A stretch of 64,000 nucleotides of DNA, from positions 567,607 to 631,606 of the forward strand of contig NW_003546249.1 of assembly GCF_000090795.2 (NCBI RefSeq), read 5' to 3'. Each line of letters starts with the position of its first letter. Position 1 is the first letter of the stretch. The translations under genes were made by a program, and so were the position numbers. Below the pieces are notes generated by a model. That model was given only the letters and a program-made list of their open reading frames with translations, searched no databases and had not been told where the DNA came from. The stretch comes from Amphimedon queenslandica. Its lineage: Eukaryota > Porifera > Demospongiae > Haplosclerida > Niphatidae. This document shows, piece after piece, positions 12,076 through 22,684 of the stretch.

Positions 12076-12199
12076 AATGCTGCCATCAATGCTTTGCACA
12101 TTACATATGTCAATGCTTGCCAGCTGATGTTGCGCATAATGCTGCCATCAATGCTGTGCGCATTATTAAGTTAATGCTTGCCGGCTGATGTTGCGCATC
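12076..12199 (+). repeat. Two tandem copies of a 62-base unit
   Basis: AATGCTGCCATCAATGCT at 12076 recurs at 12138, and the rest of the 62-base unit (CAATGCTTGCC, GCTGATGTTGCGCAT) follows in both. The copies differ at a handful of positions, so the duplication is recent relative to its surroundings. Confidence 0.8.
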
Positions 12200-13560
12200 T
12201 TTTATTGATAATTGTTGTAACATGTGCATGTTCTCATTAATAAAAAAGGATTGTTTGCACATTGGAAATTCTTCATGTACACAATGTTATTATTTATTAA
12301 GCAGGTCATGAAAGTATCTTAACTGAGGATAGCATTAGTAAGCAATATTACATGAATGTCTAAAATACATGCATGCACATATATGTATCATCCAATCAGA
12401 AACATTGTAGATGCTACCATTATCATTATTAGTTAGTACATGTATGTCACATTTATAATTTATACAGATACATGTACTTAGTTGGCACAAGGACTACAAT
12501 GTGGTGCTAAAGAGTGAGGCCAGACTTAGAGTGTGACTCAAAGGTGAAGGGGATGTTCCTATATGTGAGCACCTGTATCTTGTTGGTGGTTTGTAATGTA
12601 TGTTTGTGACAAACATAAGGTATATCATGCATACATACATGTATATGTTTAGAATAGGGTACATGTATTGGATTATTGATGCATTTATTGTGCTTGTAGT
12701 GTTTGATGATTATCATGCATGAATTTCATCCTTTTATAGTTTGTTGTATAATGGAGTTACAAGGAATACAAAAGTTCCATGTGATTGGTAATAAAGTTTG
12801 TTCACCATTACTGTTTGTACTATTGTCATTATTAGCCAGTGTGTTTACATTGCTTGCCTTTTATATGTTTCTGTTACTATGCTTTACAGGTATTGACAGC
12901 TGGAAAGGATTTCATGATTCAGCAATACTTTTACTTGATATTGGAATGTGCAATTACTGCAATATAATTAAAGGCTATTCTGGTTTTAGATTCTTGTAAC
13001 TAAATTAATTTCTTTATTACATGTAACTAAATTTTTGTTGTAGGTCCTTGCTGATTGATCATTAGTTTATCACACTGCAGGAGGCAACAGTTTTTAGCCT
13101 TATTGGTTTCACATTATTGTAGTCTTAGCAATGGATTATGTAGCAAGATTGTATATTGTGTGATTTCAAAGTGTCTTACGTATTTTGTAATAGGTATTGG
13201 TTCAAGGTTACATCTATATTCCTTTAATGGTTATGTCATTAACTATGGCCACATGCACAGTAAGTAGTGTATATAAATGATGTATTATTAACATGTATGT
13301 ATTTATTATTGTAGGAAGATGGAATCTAAAGTATTAAAGCATTTTGCCTTGCTGAGCAATTCATCATTTTGAACATTATACTATTGTATTTTAGATTTTG
13401 CTTTCTGCGCTGTAAAATAATTGACTTCTTTGTTTTTAAAATACTATTTATAATTAAAAAGTTTAAGTTAATAAAAGCTATATTTTGTTGTAATGTTCCT
13501 CCACCCCTTCTGCCCCTCCCAGCACCACGGCCTCTTGGTCCTCTGGGTAAGTTCATGTAC
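12200..13560. other. No certain gene; scattered possible exon scraps
   Basis: The longest + strand frame (12703-12999) includes a strongly hydrophobic stretch (CSPLLFVLLSLLASVFTLLA) that could be a membrane segment, but no family is recognised. A donor-like CTGGGTAAGT at about 13545 follows a Pro/Leu-rich piece on the + strand. The same bases read as Arg/Gly-rich on the minus strand. I cannot choose between them. Confidence 0.3.
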
Positions 13561-13599
13561 TAAAATGGAAAGAGGTTATATATATATATAATAAAGTAT

Positions 13600-14310
13600 T
13601 TTAAAACCTTACGATTTGCTTATTGAGGCTCCTCAATTGCCTCAGGACGAGCAGCCTCTGCTGCTGCAGAGCACCTATGGCTACAGGTGCATGAGCTGGT
13701 GGAGCACCTCCAAAACCACCAGCCAATGGTGGTGGTGGTAGACCTACTTCACCACCAGTAACAGGTGGTAGTGGAGGACCTCCAAGACCACAAGCAACTG
13801 GTGGTGGTGGAGGACCTCCAAGACCACCAGCAACTGGTGGTGGTGAGGACCTCCAAGACCACCAGCAACTGGTGGTGGTGGAGGACCCCCAAGACCACCA
13901 GCAACTGGTGGTGGTGGTGTAGGACCTTCAAGATCACCAGCAACTGGTGGTGGTCAAAGAGCACCTCCAAGACCACCAGCAACTGGCGGTGGTGGTGGAG
14001 GACCTTAATGGCCTGCAGGTGCCGGAACTGGTGGTGGTGGTGGAGGACCTCCATGGCCGCCGGCTACAACCGGTGCGACTGGTGGTGGTGGTGGTGGAGG
14101 AGGACCATGACCACCAGCAACATGTCCTGGTGGTGGTGGTGGAGGACCTCCATGACCTCCACCGGCTGCAACAGGTGGTAGTGGTAGAAAAGGACTTCCA
14201 TGACCATCATTTTCTGGTGCAAGAACATCCATATTCCTACAAAAAGAAATGAGGTAGTAATAGCTACAAGTTTGCAAACTAACTTTATGCAAAAATAAAC
14301 TTTCCTGCAA
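13600..14310 (-). pseudogene. Proline-rich repeat protein (GGxGGPPPPPPVA units)
   Basis: From 14310 downward the minus strand reads a short N-terminal stretch and then repeats of the form GGHGGPPPPPP with PVA spacers. The array continues to about 13690 as GGLGGPPPPP-type units, then GGAPPAHAPVAIGALQQQ and a helical tail LRQLRSLNKQIVRF at about 13605. FH1-like polyproline runs of this kind bind profilin, SH3 or WW domains in actin regulators, but no FH2, WH2 or EVH1 domain is visible, so the role is unknown. A stop at 14005 and a one-base slip in the CCACCACCA runs near 13845 break the frame. Either the gene is decaying or the array was misassembled. Confidence 0.4.
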
Positions 14311-14661
14311 GTGAGAGAGAGAGAATGAGAGAGTGAGAGGCTGAGAGAGCGAGAGAGGTTAGATATTTCTGAGAGCGGATTTAAATTTGTAATGAGAAAA
14401 AAATTAAAAAACTTAAATAGGTTTTGAAGTCTCAGTAATGAATAATAATAAGCCTAGTTATAAATAATAATTAATGATTCAAATTTGTATAATAGAAATT
14501 ATAAAATTGTTTTTATGGCTGTAATGGCTTTTATTTCAAAAATTCTTTTCTTCCAATAATGAACTGATGAACTTTAAAACCTATAAATGAATGTCAAATT
14601 TATTTTCATCAATAAAAAGAATTATTAATAATTAATAAAAATAATTTTATAAAAAGTATGG

Positions 14662-15372
14662 AAACAAGTGAATAAAAAAAATTTCTATTAAATAAGAAAA
14701 AGTAGGGTTGTCCAAAAATAAAAGAAACAAGGGGGTTGAGTTCAACCATAATAATAATTAATAGTTCAATTAATAATAACAAACATTAATTAATAAAAAA
14801 TAATTTATTCATAATAATAATACAAAAATTTCAAACCCTACTTTGCAGAAAATGATCATTAATGGGCAGACTACATTATAAATAGATAATTATATTTTTG
14901 TACCTATTGATCGCTCTACTACATGTAAATTTAATATCGTGATAAATATAAACATAACTTCAGCTAGTATTGATTGAAAAAATTACTGTCATCACATTTA
15001 AAAAATATAAATTATTGATAATTATTTGGCTATTAAAATCTTTTAATTTTTGTGATTCATTAAAATATTTATGGATATTCTTATTAGGAATTTTAATTCG
15101 ACTTGCCACACATGTGTAGGCTGGAACTAAGCATTTTTTTCATTCTTTCATTAAAATTTGTCATTTTAAAGGACACTTCATAAAACTCTGCAAAGTAGGG
15201 TTTGAAATTTTTGTATTATTTTTATGAATAAATTATTTTTTATTAATTAACGTTTATTATCATTAATTGAACTATTAATTATTATTATGGTTAAACTCAA
15301 CCCCCTTGTTTCTTTTATTTTTTGACAACCCTACTTTTTCTTACTTAATAGAAATTTTTTTATTTACTTGTT
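14662..15372. mobile_element. Foldback element with ~187-base inverted arms
   Basis: Left arm 14662-14848 and right arm 15188-15372 are near-perfect reverse complements (outer ends AACAAGTGAATAAAAAAA / TATTTACTTGTT, inner ends CTACTTTGCAG / CTGCAAAGTAG), with a 339-base spacer. No coding. The outermost 18 bases match those of the element at 50895-51207, and GGAA precedes the left end in both, so the two belong to one group. Confidence 0.85.
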
Positions 15373-16250
15373 ATAGTTATTGTTTTGACAAGTGATTTTA
15401 GTTATGATTTTAGTTAGTTTGATATGAAATTGAAGAATTACAGTTTAGTTAACTAACTTACAATTTTGTTGTACTAAAATAGATTTAGTTATAGTTATAG
15501 TTAACTGATACAACACTGAAGGGAATGTAGCATCCGTTACTATGGCACAATACAAAGAAATGCAATTATTATCCCACCATTTCTAGTTTCCTATCCCTTT
15601 CATTTACTCTAATATCTATGCTCACTACTCAATACCAGGAATTGGCATCTAGTACAGTGGTATCAGAGGCCTTGTACAGGCTAGATAAATGAGTACTTTG
15701 GTATGGCATCGCAAACCTCTACTCTGGGTGGTCTATACATGTACATGTATCACTCTCTCTTACTTCAATGAGACTTTTTGTGTTACATTCAGGCAAAGGG
15801 CTCAGAACATCACTGATCCCAGATGTGGGTTTGAGTATCAGCGCCATTTTGTCACTTCACTGACTTGGATCAATGTTGGGTGTGGCATGACGTAAACGGA
15901 AATATACGTGCCAGTACGGTTCCCTCACGTGTATCACAATGGCGACTTTAGAGAGTCGCTCTCGGCTTCTACCTTCTTTTAATCTCAGCTCTGCCACATT
16001 TTATAATTTGACCCACCCACTTACTTGGCTAATGGATGGGGTTGATTGGGTGTTATCCTGATGTTTTTCAGAAGTCCAAACTGCACTATTTAACATAAAG
16101 GTACTGTAAAGTGAGCAGTAAACAAGGGAGTTTGTTTGAGAACTCGCGTCTTCTTATCTCCTTAGGCTTACTTGTAACGTAATTTTGAGTGTATCAAAAA
16201 TCAAGCCTTTGTCATGACTGAGGTACGGTCATGCTATCTCTTTAATAATG
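15373..16250. other. Intergenic; possible solo MITE end
   Basis: The TTAGTTATAG-rich stretch ending in GATACAACACT at about 15520 resembles the end of the element at 61567 (its first bases are GTGTTGTAT), so a remnant of that family may lie here. A short frame at 15938 (MATLESRSRLL) is flanked by GC-richer sequence but is not supported as a gene. Confidence 0.35.
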
Positions 16251-16283
16251 TTATGGCGCCCTACAGTATGTAGGGCGCCATAA
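16251..16283. repeat. Perfect hairpin, 14-base arms
   Basis: TTATGGCGCCCTAC and its exact reverse complement flank a five-base loop AGTAT. It directly precedes the ATAAC array. Confidence 0.9.
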
Positions 16284-16487
16284 CAATCCTTCATAACATA
16301 ACAATAACATAACATTTATAACATAACATAACATAGATAACATTAATAACATAACATAACATTTCATATTACATATAACATAACATAACATAACATTTAT
16401 AACATAACATAACATAACATAACATTTATAGCATAACATAACATAACATTAATAACATTAATAACATAGCATAACATTTCATATCAT
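16284..16487. repeat. ATAAC pentamer array
   Basis: About 200 bases of ATAAC units with ATT interruptions. Frames on the minus strand (Cys-Tyr-Val-Met repeats) are by-products. Confidence 0.9.
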
Positions 16488-16536
16488 AACAATCTTGAAC
16501 GACCTTGGGGCAAAGCCCCAAGGTCATTCGAAAGAT
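16488..16536. repeat. Hairpin with 11-base GC core
   Basis: GACCTTGGGGC, loop AAA, GCCCCAAGGTC, with the pairing extended outward by ACAATCTT / AAGATTGT. It closes the ATAAC array on the right. Confidence 0.85.
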
Positions 16537-16599
16537 TGTATTTAGCCCCCGTGATGTATAGTAATTGTATGTCCACACTTACATTCCTTTTTATGTTCT

Positions 16600-16710
16600 A
16601 TTTTGTCAAAATTAAAAAAGAGATTATTCTGTATTTTCATAATTTTATCTGATGCATTGGCATGTTTCTTTATTGTGTAGAAAGTTTGAGCTGATTCCAT
16701 TAAGAGACAT
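16600..16710 (+). repeat. Single diverged satellite monomer
   Basis: Contains the satellite signature GAAAGTTTGAGCTGATTCC preceded by the TTTATCTGATGCATT block found in the main array at 17911. Confidence 0.7.
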
Positions 16711-17905
16711 TGAGCAGACTGAAGAAATTCCTTATGGGGAACAATATTGCTAAAGTAATAATGTATGGCTGTATTTAATGTATGCGTATATACATTTTTG
16801 CATCTTCTCTTGCCATTGAAGAGATTGTAACAGGTACTTACAATGTATATGTATTTGAAGTTTATGACATGTACATGTACAAGCATCCTACATGTAATAC
16901 ATGTACGTTTGTGTGTTGCCATCAGGCTGCAGTTATACTTTTTGATTATTTTGTACATATACATGAGTACATTGTATAATAGTTATTGTCTGTATGTACA
17001 TGTACATTAATGTACTGATATGTGTTTTAGGATCACAGTGAACTGATATCAAGTAAATTCACAGAGAATATTGAAACATTGTTGTCTTTAAATTGTACAT
17101 GTACATGTATTGCTATTTTCTCTCTCTCTTTCTACACGTATTTCCTGCTACCAGACATAGCACGTGTATACACGATACACGAGTATCTACATGAAATTTC
17201 TGGCTCAAGTAGACAGTGGTAGATAGAGGAGAACAGCCTAAAATATTCACCTTTATTTTCAAATATTTTCATGTATCTATATCCATACTAAAATAATCAT
17301 TTGAAAAGCTTAAAAGACTGTTTCCTAATGTTTATTGCTATAGTGCATTTTTTTCTTTTCAACAGAACACATTCCTTCCTATGAAATTTCAGTGCCCACA
17401 TGGCCTTTATCATGAGTAAATAACTGCAATGGAAGATGTCAAGTAATGCTTTTTGCAATAAGTGACATATTTTAGTAGGCGAAAATACACATCTACTTAC
17501 AAAGTAAATACAAGTAAATATCGGTTAAAATATTAAATTACAAGTAGTTACAGAGTAGATAGAATTTGAGTAGATGTGCTATGTCTGTCTGCTACACGTA
17601 GTTTGTTTCAAAGTTGAGGTTACACTTCTTGTCTTACATCTCTGAACACGAGCACTTCATTCCACTCAATCTTCCCTTCAAAACAAAACGTAGTTAAGAT
17701 GAACATTATCATTCATAATAAATTAATTGTATCCATTATGAAAAGTTCACATGTATATATATATATATATGTACAATGTACATGTACATATTGCACATTT
17801 ACATTTTGTACATAATACAAGTTCTCTTATTCTGTAGCTGTTCCGATGACTTTTTGATGATGTACAAGGTAGGTAACTACCATAGCACCCAGCCAGCATA
17901 TTGCA
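16711..17905. other. Spacer with TACATGTA-rich sequence
   Basis: Several GTACATGTAC palindromes (near 16868, 16995, 17096, 17777) and a short TA run at 17756-17770. No gene supported. Confidence 0.4.
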
Positions 17906-19388
17906 TGGAAAGTTTGAACCGATTCCGATCAAAATTTGTTTTTTTAATAAATTTTAAAAGTTGCTTTAAAATCGGGCCAAAGTCCCTGTACTATTATTGT
18001 GCAATGTCTCCAGCCAAATTTTGTCAAAAATAAAAAGGAGAGAATTCTCCTTTCTTATAATTTAACTAATACATTATGTATTTTTTATTACATGGAAATT
18101 TGAACTGATTCCGATAAATTGTGATTTGTATGAATTTTTTAAGTTGCTCTAAAATTAGGCCAAAGTCCCTGTACTATTCTGGTGCAGTGACTCAGGCCAA
18201 ATTTCGTCAAATATAATAAGGAGGGAATTCTACAGTATGTTTGTTTATTGCATAGAAAGTTTTAACTGATTCCAATAAAATTTTTTTTTGAATTTTTAAA
18301 TTTGCTTTAAAATTGGGCCCAATTCCAAGTACTATAATAGTACAGTGTCTCTGGCCAAATTTTGTCAAAAATATAAAGCAGCAATTTCTCCATTTTTAAA
18401 TACATGTGTATTTTTTATTGCATAGAAAGTTGGAGCTGATTCCGATAAAACTTTTGTTTTTTATAAATTTTTTAAGTTCTAAAATTGGGTTCCATTCCAT
18501 CTACAATTTCTTTTGCCTTATTTCGTCGAAACTGAAAAGGAGAAAATTCGGTATTAAAATTTTATCTGATGCATTTACATGTTTTCATATTGCATACAAA
18601 GTTTGTACTGATTGTGATAAAAATTTGTTTTTTAAATATTTTAATTTGCTCTAAAATTTGGCGTAATTCCCTGCACTATAGTACAGTGTGTCTGGCCAAA
18701 TTTTTTCAAAAAAGGAAAGGAGCAAATTCTCCATTTTTATAATTTAAATAATACATTATGTTTTACTTATTGCGTAGAAAGTTTGAGCTGATTGCGATAA
18801 AAACGTGAATTTTTTATGAATTTTTGAAGTTACTCTAAAATTGCACCAAAGTCCATGTATTATTATAGTGCAATGTCTCTGGCCAAATTTTGTCAAATAT
18901 AATAAGGAGGGAATTGTCCATTTTTATAATTTAGCTAAAAGATATGTTTTTTTATTACATACAAAGTTTGAACCGATTCCAAAAAAATTTTTTATATTAT
19001 TTAATTGGCTCTAAAATTAGGCCCAATTCCTTGTACTATGTACAGTATCTCTGGCAAAATTTTTTCAAAAATAAAAAGGAGCAAATTCTCCATTTTTATA
19101 ATTTAACTAATACATTTGTATTTATTATTTCATAAAAAGTTTGAGCTGATTCCTAAAAAACTTTTTTTATGAATTATTGAAGTTAATCTAAAATTGGGTT
19201 CAAAATTCCCTGTACAGTTTTTTTGGCCTTATTTCATCAAAACTGATAAGGAGATAATTCTTTTTTTAGAATTTTATCTGATGCATTTACATGTTTTTTA
19301 TTGAACAGAAAGTTTGAGCCGATTCCAATAAAACTTTGTTTTTTATGAATTTTTAAAGTTGCTCTGAAATCTGGTCAATCCCTGTATT
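17906..19388 (+). repeat. Satellite array, ~175-base monomers, nine units
   Basis: The signature GTTTGAGCTGATTCC (with small changes) recurs at about 17911, 18097, 18258, 18428, 18600, 18780, 18965, 19138 and 19311. The spacings are 186, 161, 170, 172, 180, 185, 173 and 173. Each unit continues with AAGTTGCTCTAAAATTGGG, a CCCTGTACTA block, CTGGCCAAATTTTGTCAAAA and GAATTCTCCATTTTT. Monomers have diverged and show small indels, so the array is old. Short frames inside are not genes. Confidence 0.9.
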
Positions 19389-19633
19389 ACAAGAACATAA
19401 AAAATTTTAAAAAACAAGGTTAAGTACGATTCTGAACGACCAACGAAAATACAAAATGAAAATCCTACTAATAATGCAAATTCTACTCTAAATTGTACTT
19501 TCAATGTTACTATGTAAGAATAATGGATCACCTTACAATGTAGAGTAGAATTTAGTAGGATTTTCATTTCGTATTTTCGTTGGTCGTTCAGAATCCCACT
19601 TAACCTTGTTTTTTTTCATTTTTATGTTCTTGT
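19389..19633. mobile_element. MITE with ~90-base inverted arms inside satellite
   Basis: ACAAGAACATAAAAA begins the left arm and its reverse complement ends the right arm. The arms (to about 19480 and from about 19545) share AACGACCAACGAAAATAC and ATGAAAATCCTACTAA. Only about 65 bases lie between. Non-coding. Confidence 0.85.
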
Positions 19634-20610
19634 TTGTGTTGATTTTTTTATAATAATATTTATAATATTTTTTTAGTTGCCATTGTGATGTTTGTTGATT
19701 TTACACAAACAACAATTTTTTTTATTATTATTATCGTTGTCATGACTTTACAGCATTTTTGAGAAACAGCATTGAATAGCCTTGCTGAAGGAATATCAAC
19801 TATCCTGATGACAACTTAAATCAATACTAGTCTTGACACACGTCCTTGTTCAAGAAACTGTGATCTGAGAGTGTCCATCTTCCCTGCAATGTTGGTGCTA
19901 TTTCTGTTCTTCCAGGTTGTTGTCATTCATAATTATTATCATTGCATATCATACATTAATTAATTGTTTGTTTCTTAAAATAAAATAAAATCACACACTT
20001 GATAAAACAGTAACATGTAAGATTAATACCTTCTTTTAGCTGGAAGCCTCCACTAAAGTATTTCAGTAAGTTGATTGCAAGCATGGTAAAAAAATAACTT
20101 GCTTCTTCCAGAGCTGAAGATCTGAGCATGCGCGACCACACCCAAATTTTGGAGCACATGGCAAGCTTCTTTAATGAACAAAATGGCGGCATGCAGCCAA
20201 GATGGCTCTATCCAACAGTCACAGTATCACTTTTTCTTTTCTTGAAGAATGATCTGATGGGACATGGACCTGCGCATAGACTGTTGGAGCAGATTGGCGT
20301 AAGAATTATCCTTGTAGCATCAACTGATACTGAGATACACACTGACAACTGGATTGACAGGACTTGATGATGATGAAGATGATGATGATAGTGAAGATGA
20401 AAAAAGGTGGCTGAACAAAATGGCCGGTTCGCCGATTTTTGACTTTTTGCTTAGACAAGGTCTAGAGCCACGCTAGTTGTACCATTGGAGTCCTCTGGTG
20501 TCCTCTATAAAGTCTGGTAAGCATAGGAGCTCGTTTTCCAAGCATAGCAAGGCTGCAAAAGTCATGGCACCCATTTTGTTTGGGGGTGAATCCTACTTAG
20601 TAATGCTACT
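19634..20610. other. Non-satellite insert between satellite blocks
   Basis: About 1 kb without satellite monomers. It holds a 79-codon + frame (20128-20367) of no recognised family and a GAT-rich run near 20368-20402. Together with the MITE it interrupts the array by about 1.24 kb, judged from monomer phase. Confidence 0.45.
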
Positions 20611-20611
20611 G

Positions 20612-21570
20612 CGTTACTAATTGTAGTGCAGTGTCTCTGGCCAAATTTTGAAAAAAATAAAAAAGAAGGTATTCTCCATTTTTTTATAATTTAACTAATA
20701 TATGTGCATTTTTTATTGCTCAGAAAGTTTGAGCTGATTCCGATAAAACATTTCTTATGAATTTTTGAAGTTGCTCTAAAATTGGGTTCAAAATTCCCTG
20801 TACAGTTTAATTGGCCTTATTTCGTCAAAACTAAAAAGGACATAATTCTGTATTTTAAAAATTTTATCTGATGTATTTACATGTTTTTATATTGCATAAA
20901 AAGTTGGAACTGATTCCGATAAATTTTTTTTTAATTATTTAATTTGCTCTAAAATTGGGCCTAATTACTTGTACTATAGTACAGTGTGTCTGGCCAAATT
21001 TTTCAAAAACAGAAATGAGCTAATTCTCCATTTTTATATTTTAACTAATGGGTATGTTTTTTTATTGCGCAGAAAGTTTGAGCTAATTCCGATAAGATTT
21101 TGTCTTTTCATGAATTTTTGAAGTTGCTCTAAAATTGGGCCAAAGTCCCTGTACTATTATAGTGCAATGTCTCTGGCCAAATTTTGTCAAATATAATAAC
21201 AAGGGATTTCTCCAATTTTTATAATTCAGCTAATAGGTATGATTTTTTTAATATGTAAAAAGTTTTAAGCAATACTGATAAAAAATTTTTTATAATTTTT
21301 AATTTGTTCTAAAATTGGGCCCAATTTCCGGTACTATAGTACAGGTTTTTAGCCAAGTTTCGTCAAAAATAAGGAGAGAATGCTCTATTATTATATTTTT
21401 ATTGCACGGAAAGTTTGAACTGATTCCGATAAAGATAAGATATTTTAATAATTTTTAAAGTTGCTCTAAAATTGGGCCCAATTCCCTGTATTATTATAGT
21501 ACAGTGTCTGGCCAGATTTTGCCACATAGTAAGGAGAAAACTCTCCATTTTTATAATTTAGCTAATACGA
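20612..21570 (+). repeat. Satellite array continued, five units
   Basis: Monomer signatures at about 20726, 20902, 21075, 21261 and 21412 (spacings 176, 173, 186, 151), same unit and orientation as at 17906. Confidence 0.9.
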
Positions 21571-22019
21571 ACAGTACCGTGCTTTAAAAAAGCTACATGT
21601 AAGTAGCTACTGTGCAGTTACTCTAATGTTACGTAGCTAGTTTGATGCTCTTTGTTGCACATGGACATTGTGACAGTAGTAGTAGCGCACGTGGTTAGTA
21701 GCAAATAGTGGCTCGATGGTAGAATCGAGCGAAGGCCATAAACGGGCTTCTAATAGCAGAGAGCAGCGCTAGAGATAAACTTGGAGGCACAAACAGCCAA
21801 GAGAAGCATCCTGAAGTCCTTTGAGAGCCTCTAGAGCGCTTCAGTGCTTGCTATTACAGAACATGTGACTGGGTATGACCGCATTACTTCCTGGGCGTAG
21901 CGAAGCGAAGAGTAATGAAGAGTAGCAAAGTGAATTAACTACCTACAAACTACTTACGAAGTTCTCTCCTCTACTGTACTCTACTTTCGCTACTTAGCTT
22001 TTTTAAAGCACTGTACTGT
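21571..22019. mobile_element. MITE splitting a satellite monomer
   Basis: Left end ACAGTACCGTGCTTTAAAAA and right end, reverse-complemented, ACAGTACAGTGCTTTAAAAA match except for one base. Removing these 449 bases restores the monomer spacing (22041 minus 21412 becomes about 180). The interior has no transposase. Confidence 0.85.
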
Positions 22020-22260
22020 ATATTTTTTTATTGCATAGACATTTGTGCTGATTCCGATAAAAATTTGTTTCTTTTATGAATTTCTGAAGTTGCTCCATAA
22101 TTGGGCCAAATTCGCTGTACTAGAATTGTAGTGTCTCTGGCCAAATTTTGTCAAAAATAAATAGAAGCTAATTCTCCATTTTTATGATTTTATGTAATAC
22201 ATATACATGTTCTTATAATGTGTGGAAAGTGTGAGCTGATTCTGATGTACAAGTATTAAT
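22020..22260 (+). repeat. Satellite array, last two units
   Basis: Signatures at about 22041 and 22228 (187 apart), same orientation. The array ends here. Confidence 0.8.
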
Positions 22261-22680
22261 AAACTATTGTTATTTTTTATTAATAGATTCTAAACTGAAT
22301 TAACTAAGTTAGTTAATATCTGTGGTAATGCTGTCATGGTGACTCATCATGACTGTGGGATGACTGGATGTATTGGGTTCAGCTTAAAACAGGTAGTGAC
22401 CTATTTTGGACTTTTTTCTATTTGTAAAGCATCATCAAATATTAATATCAGATCTAACATCAAATTTTGTGTTATATTATTTCTCTCTTTTCCTTCCTTT
22501 TTTGTTCTTCTTATATTTCTTGATCTTTCATAAACCCAATCAACTCAATTTATGCACTATTAATATTAAAGTGGGACTTGTTATTATTATTATGTTTTAA
22601 ATACACAACATCATACAACAAAATGTTGGAAACAATATAAAATATCCATTCATAACAAATGAATAACGATAATTATAATA
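22261..22680. other. Spacer, likely includes LINE 3' tail
   Basis: No gene seen. The stretch just below 22690 is downstream of the minus-strand LINE stop and probably its 3' UTR. Confidence 0.4.
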
Positions 22681-22684
22681 GTCA

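Noticed and set aside
12703-12999. Hydrophobic 98-codon frame as a membrane protein gene
   Set aside because: Low-complexity Leu/Phe content in AT-rich DNA, no signal peptide context and no recognised family.
13749-14252. His/Leu-rich and Trp/Val-rich frames over the proline-rich array
   Set aside because: They are alternative frames of the same CCACCACCA repeat. The Pro/Gly frame on the minus strand is the only one with flanking unique sequence that fits.
15938-16061. Short + frame starting MATLESRSRLL as a host first exon
   Set aside because: Only 41 codons, no donor site in phase and no downstream exon found.
16251-16439. Cys-Tyr-Val-Met repeat frame
   Set aside because: Translation of the ATAAC pentamer array.
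17906-22260. CRISPR-like spaced repeats
   Set aside because: The whole 175-base unit is repeated, not a short repeat with unique spacers, and the setting is eukaryotic.
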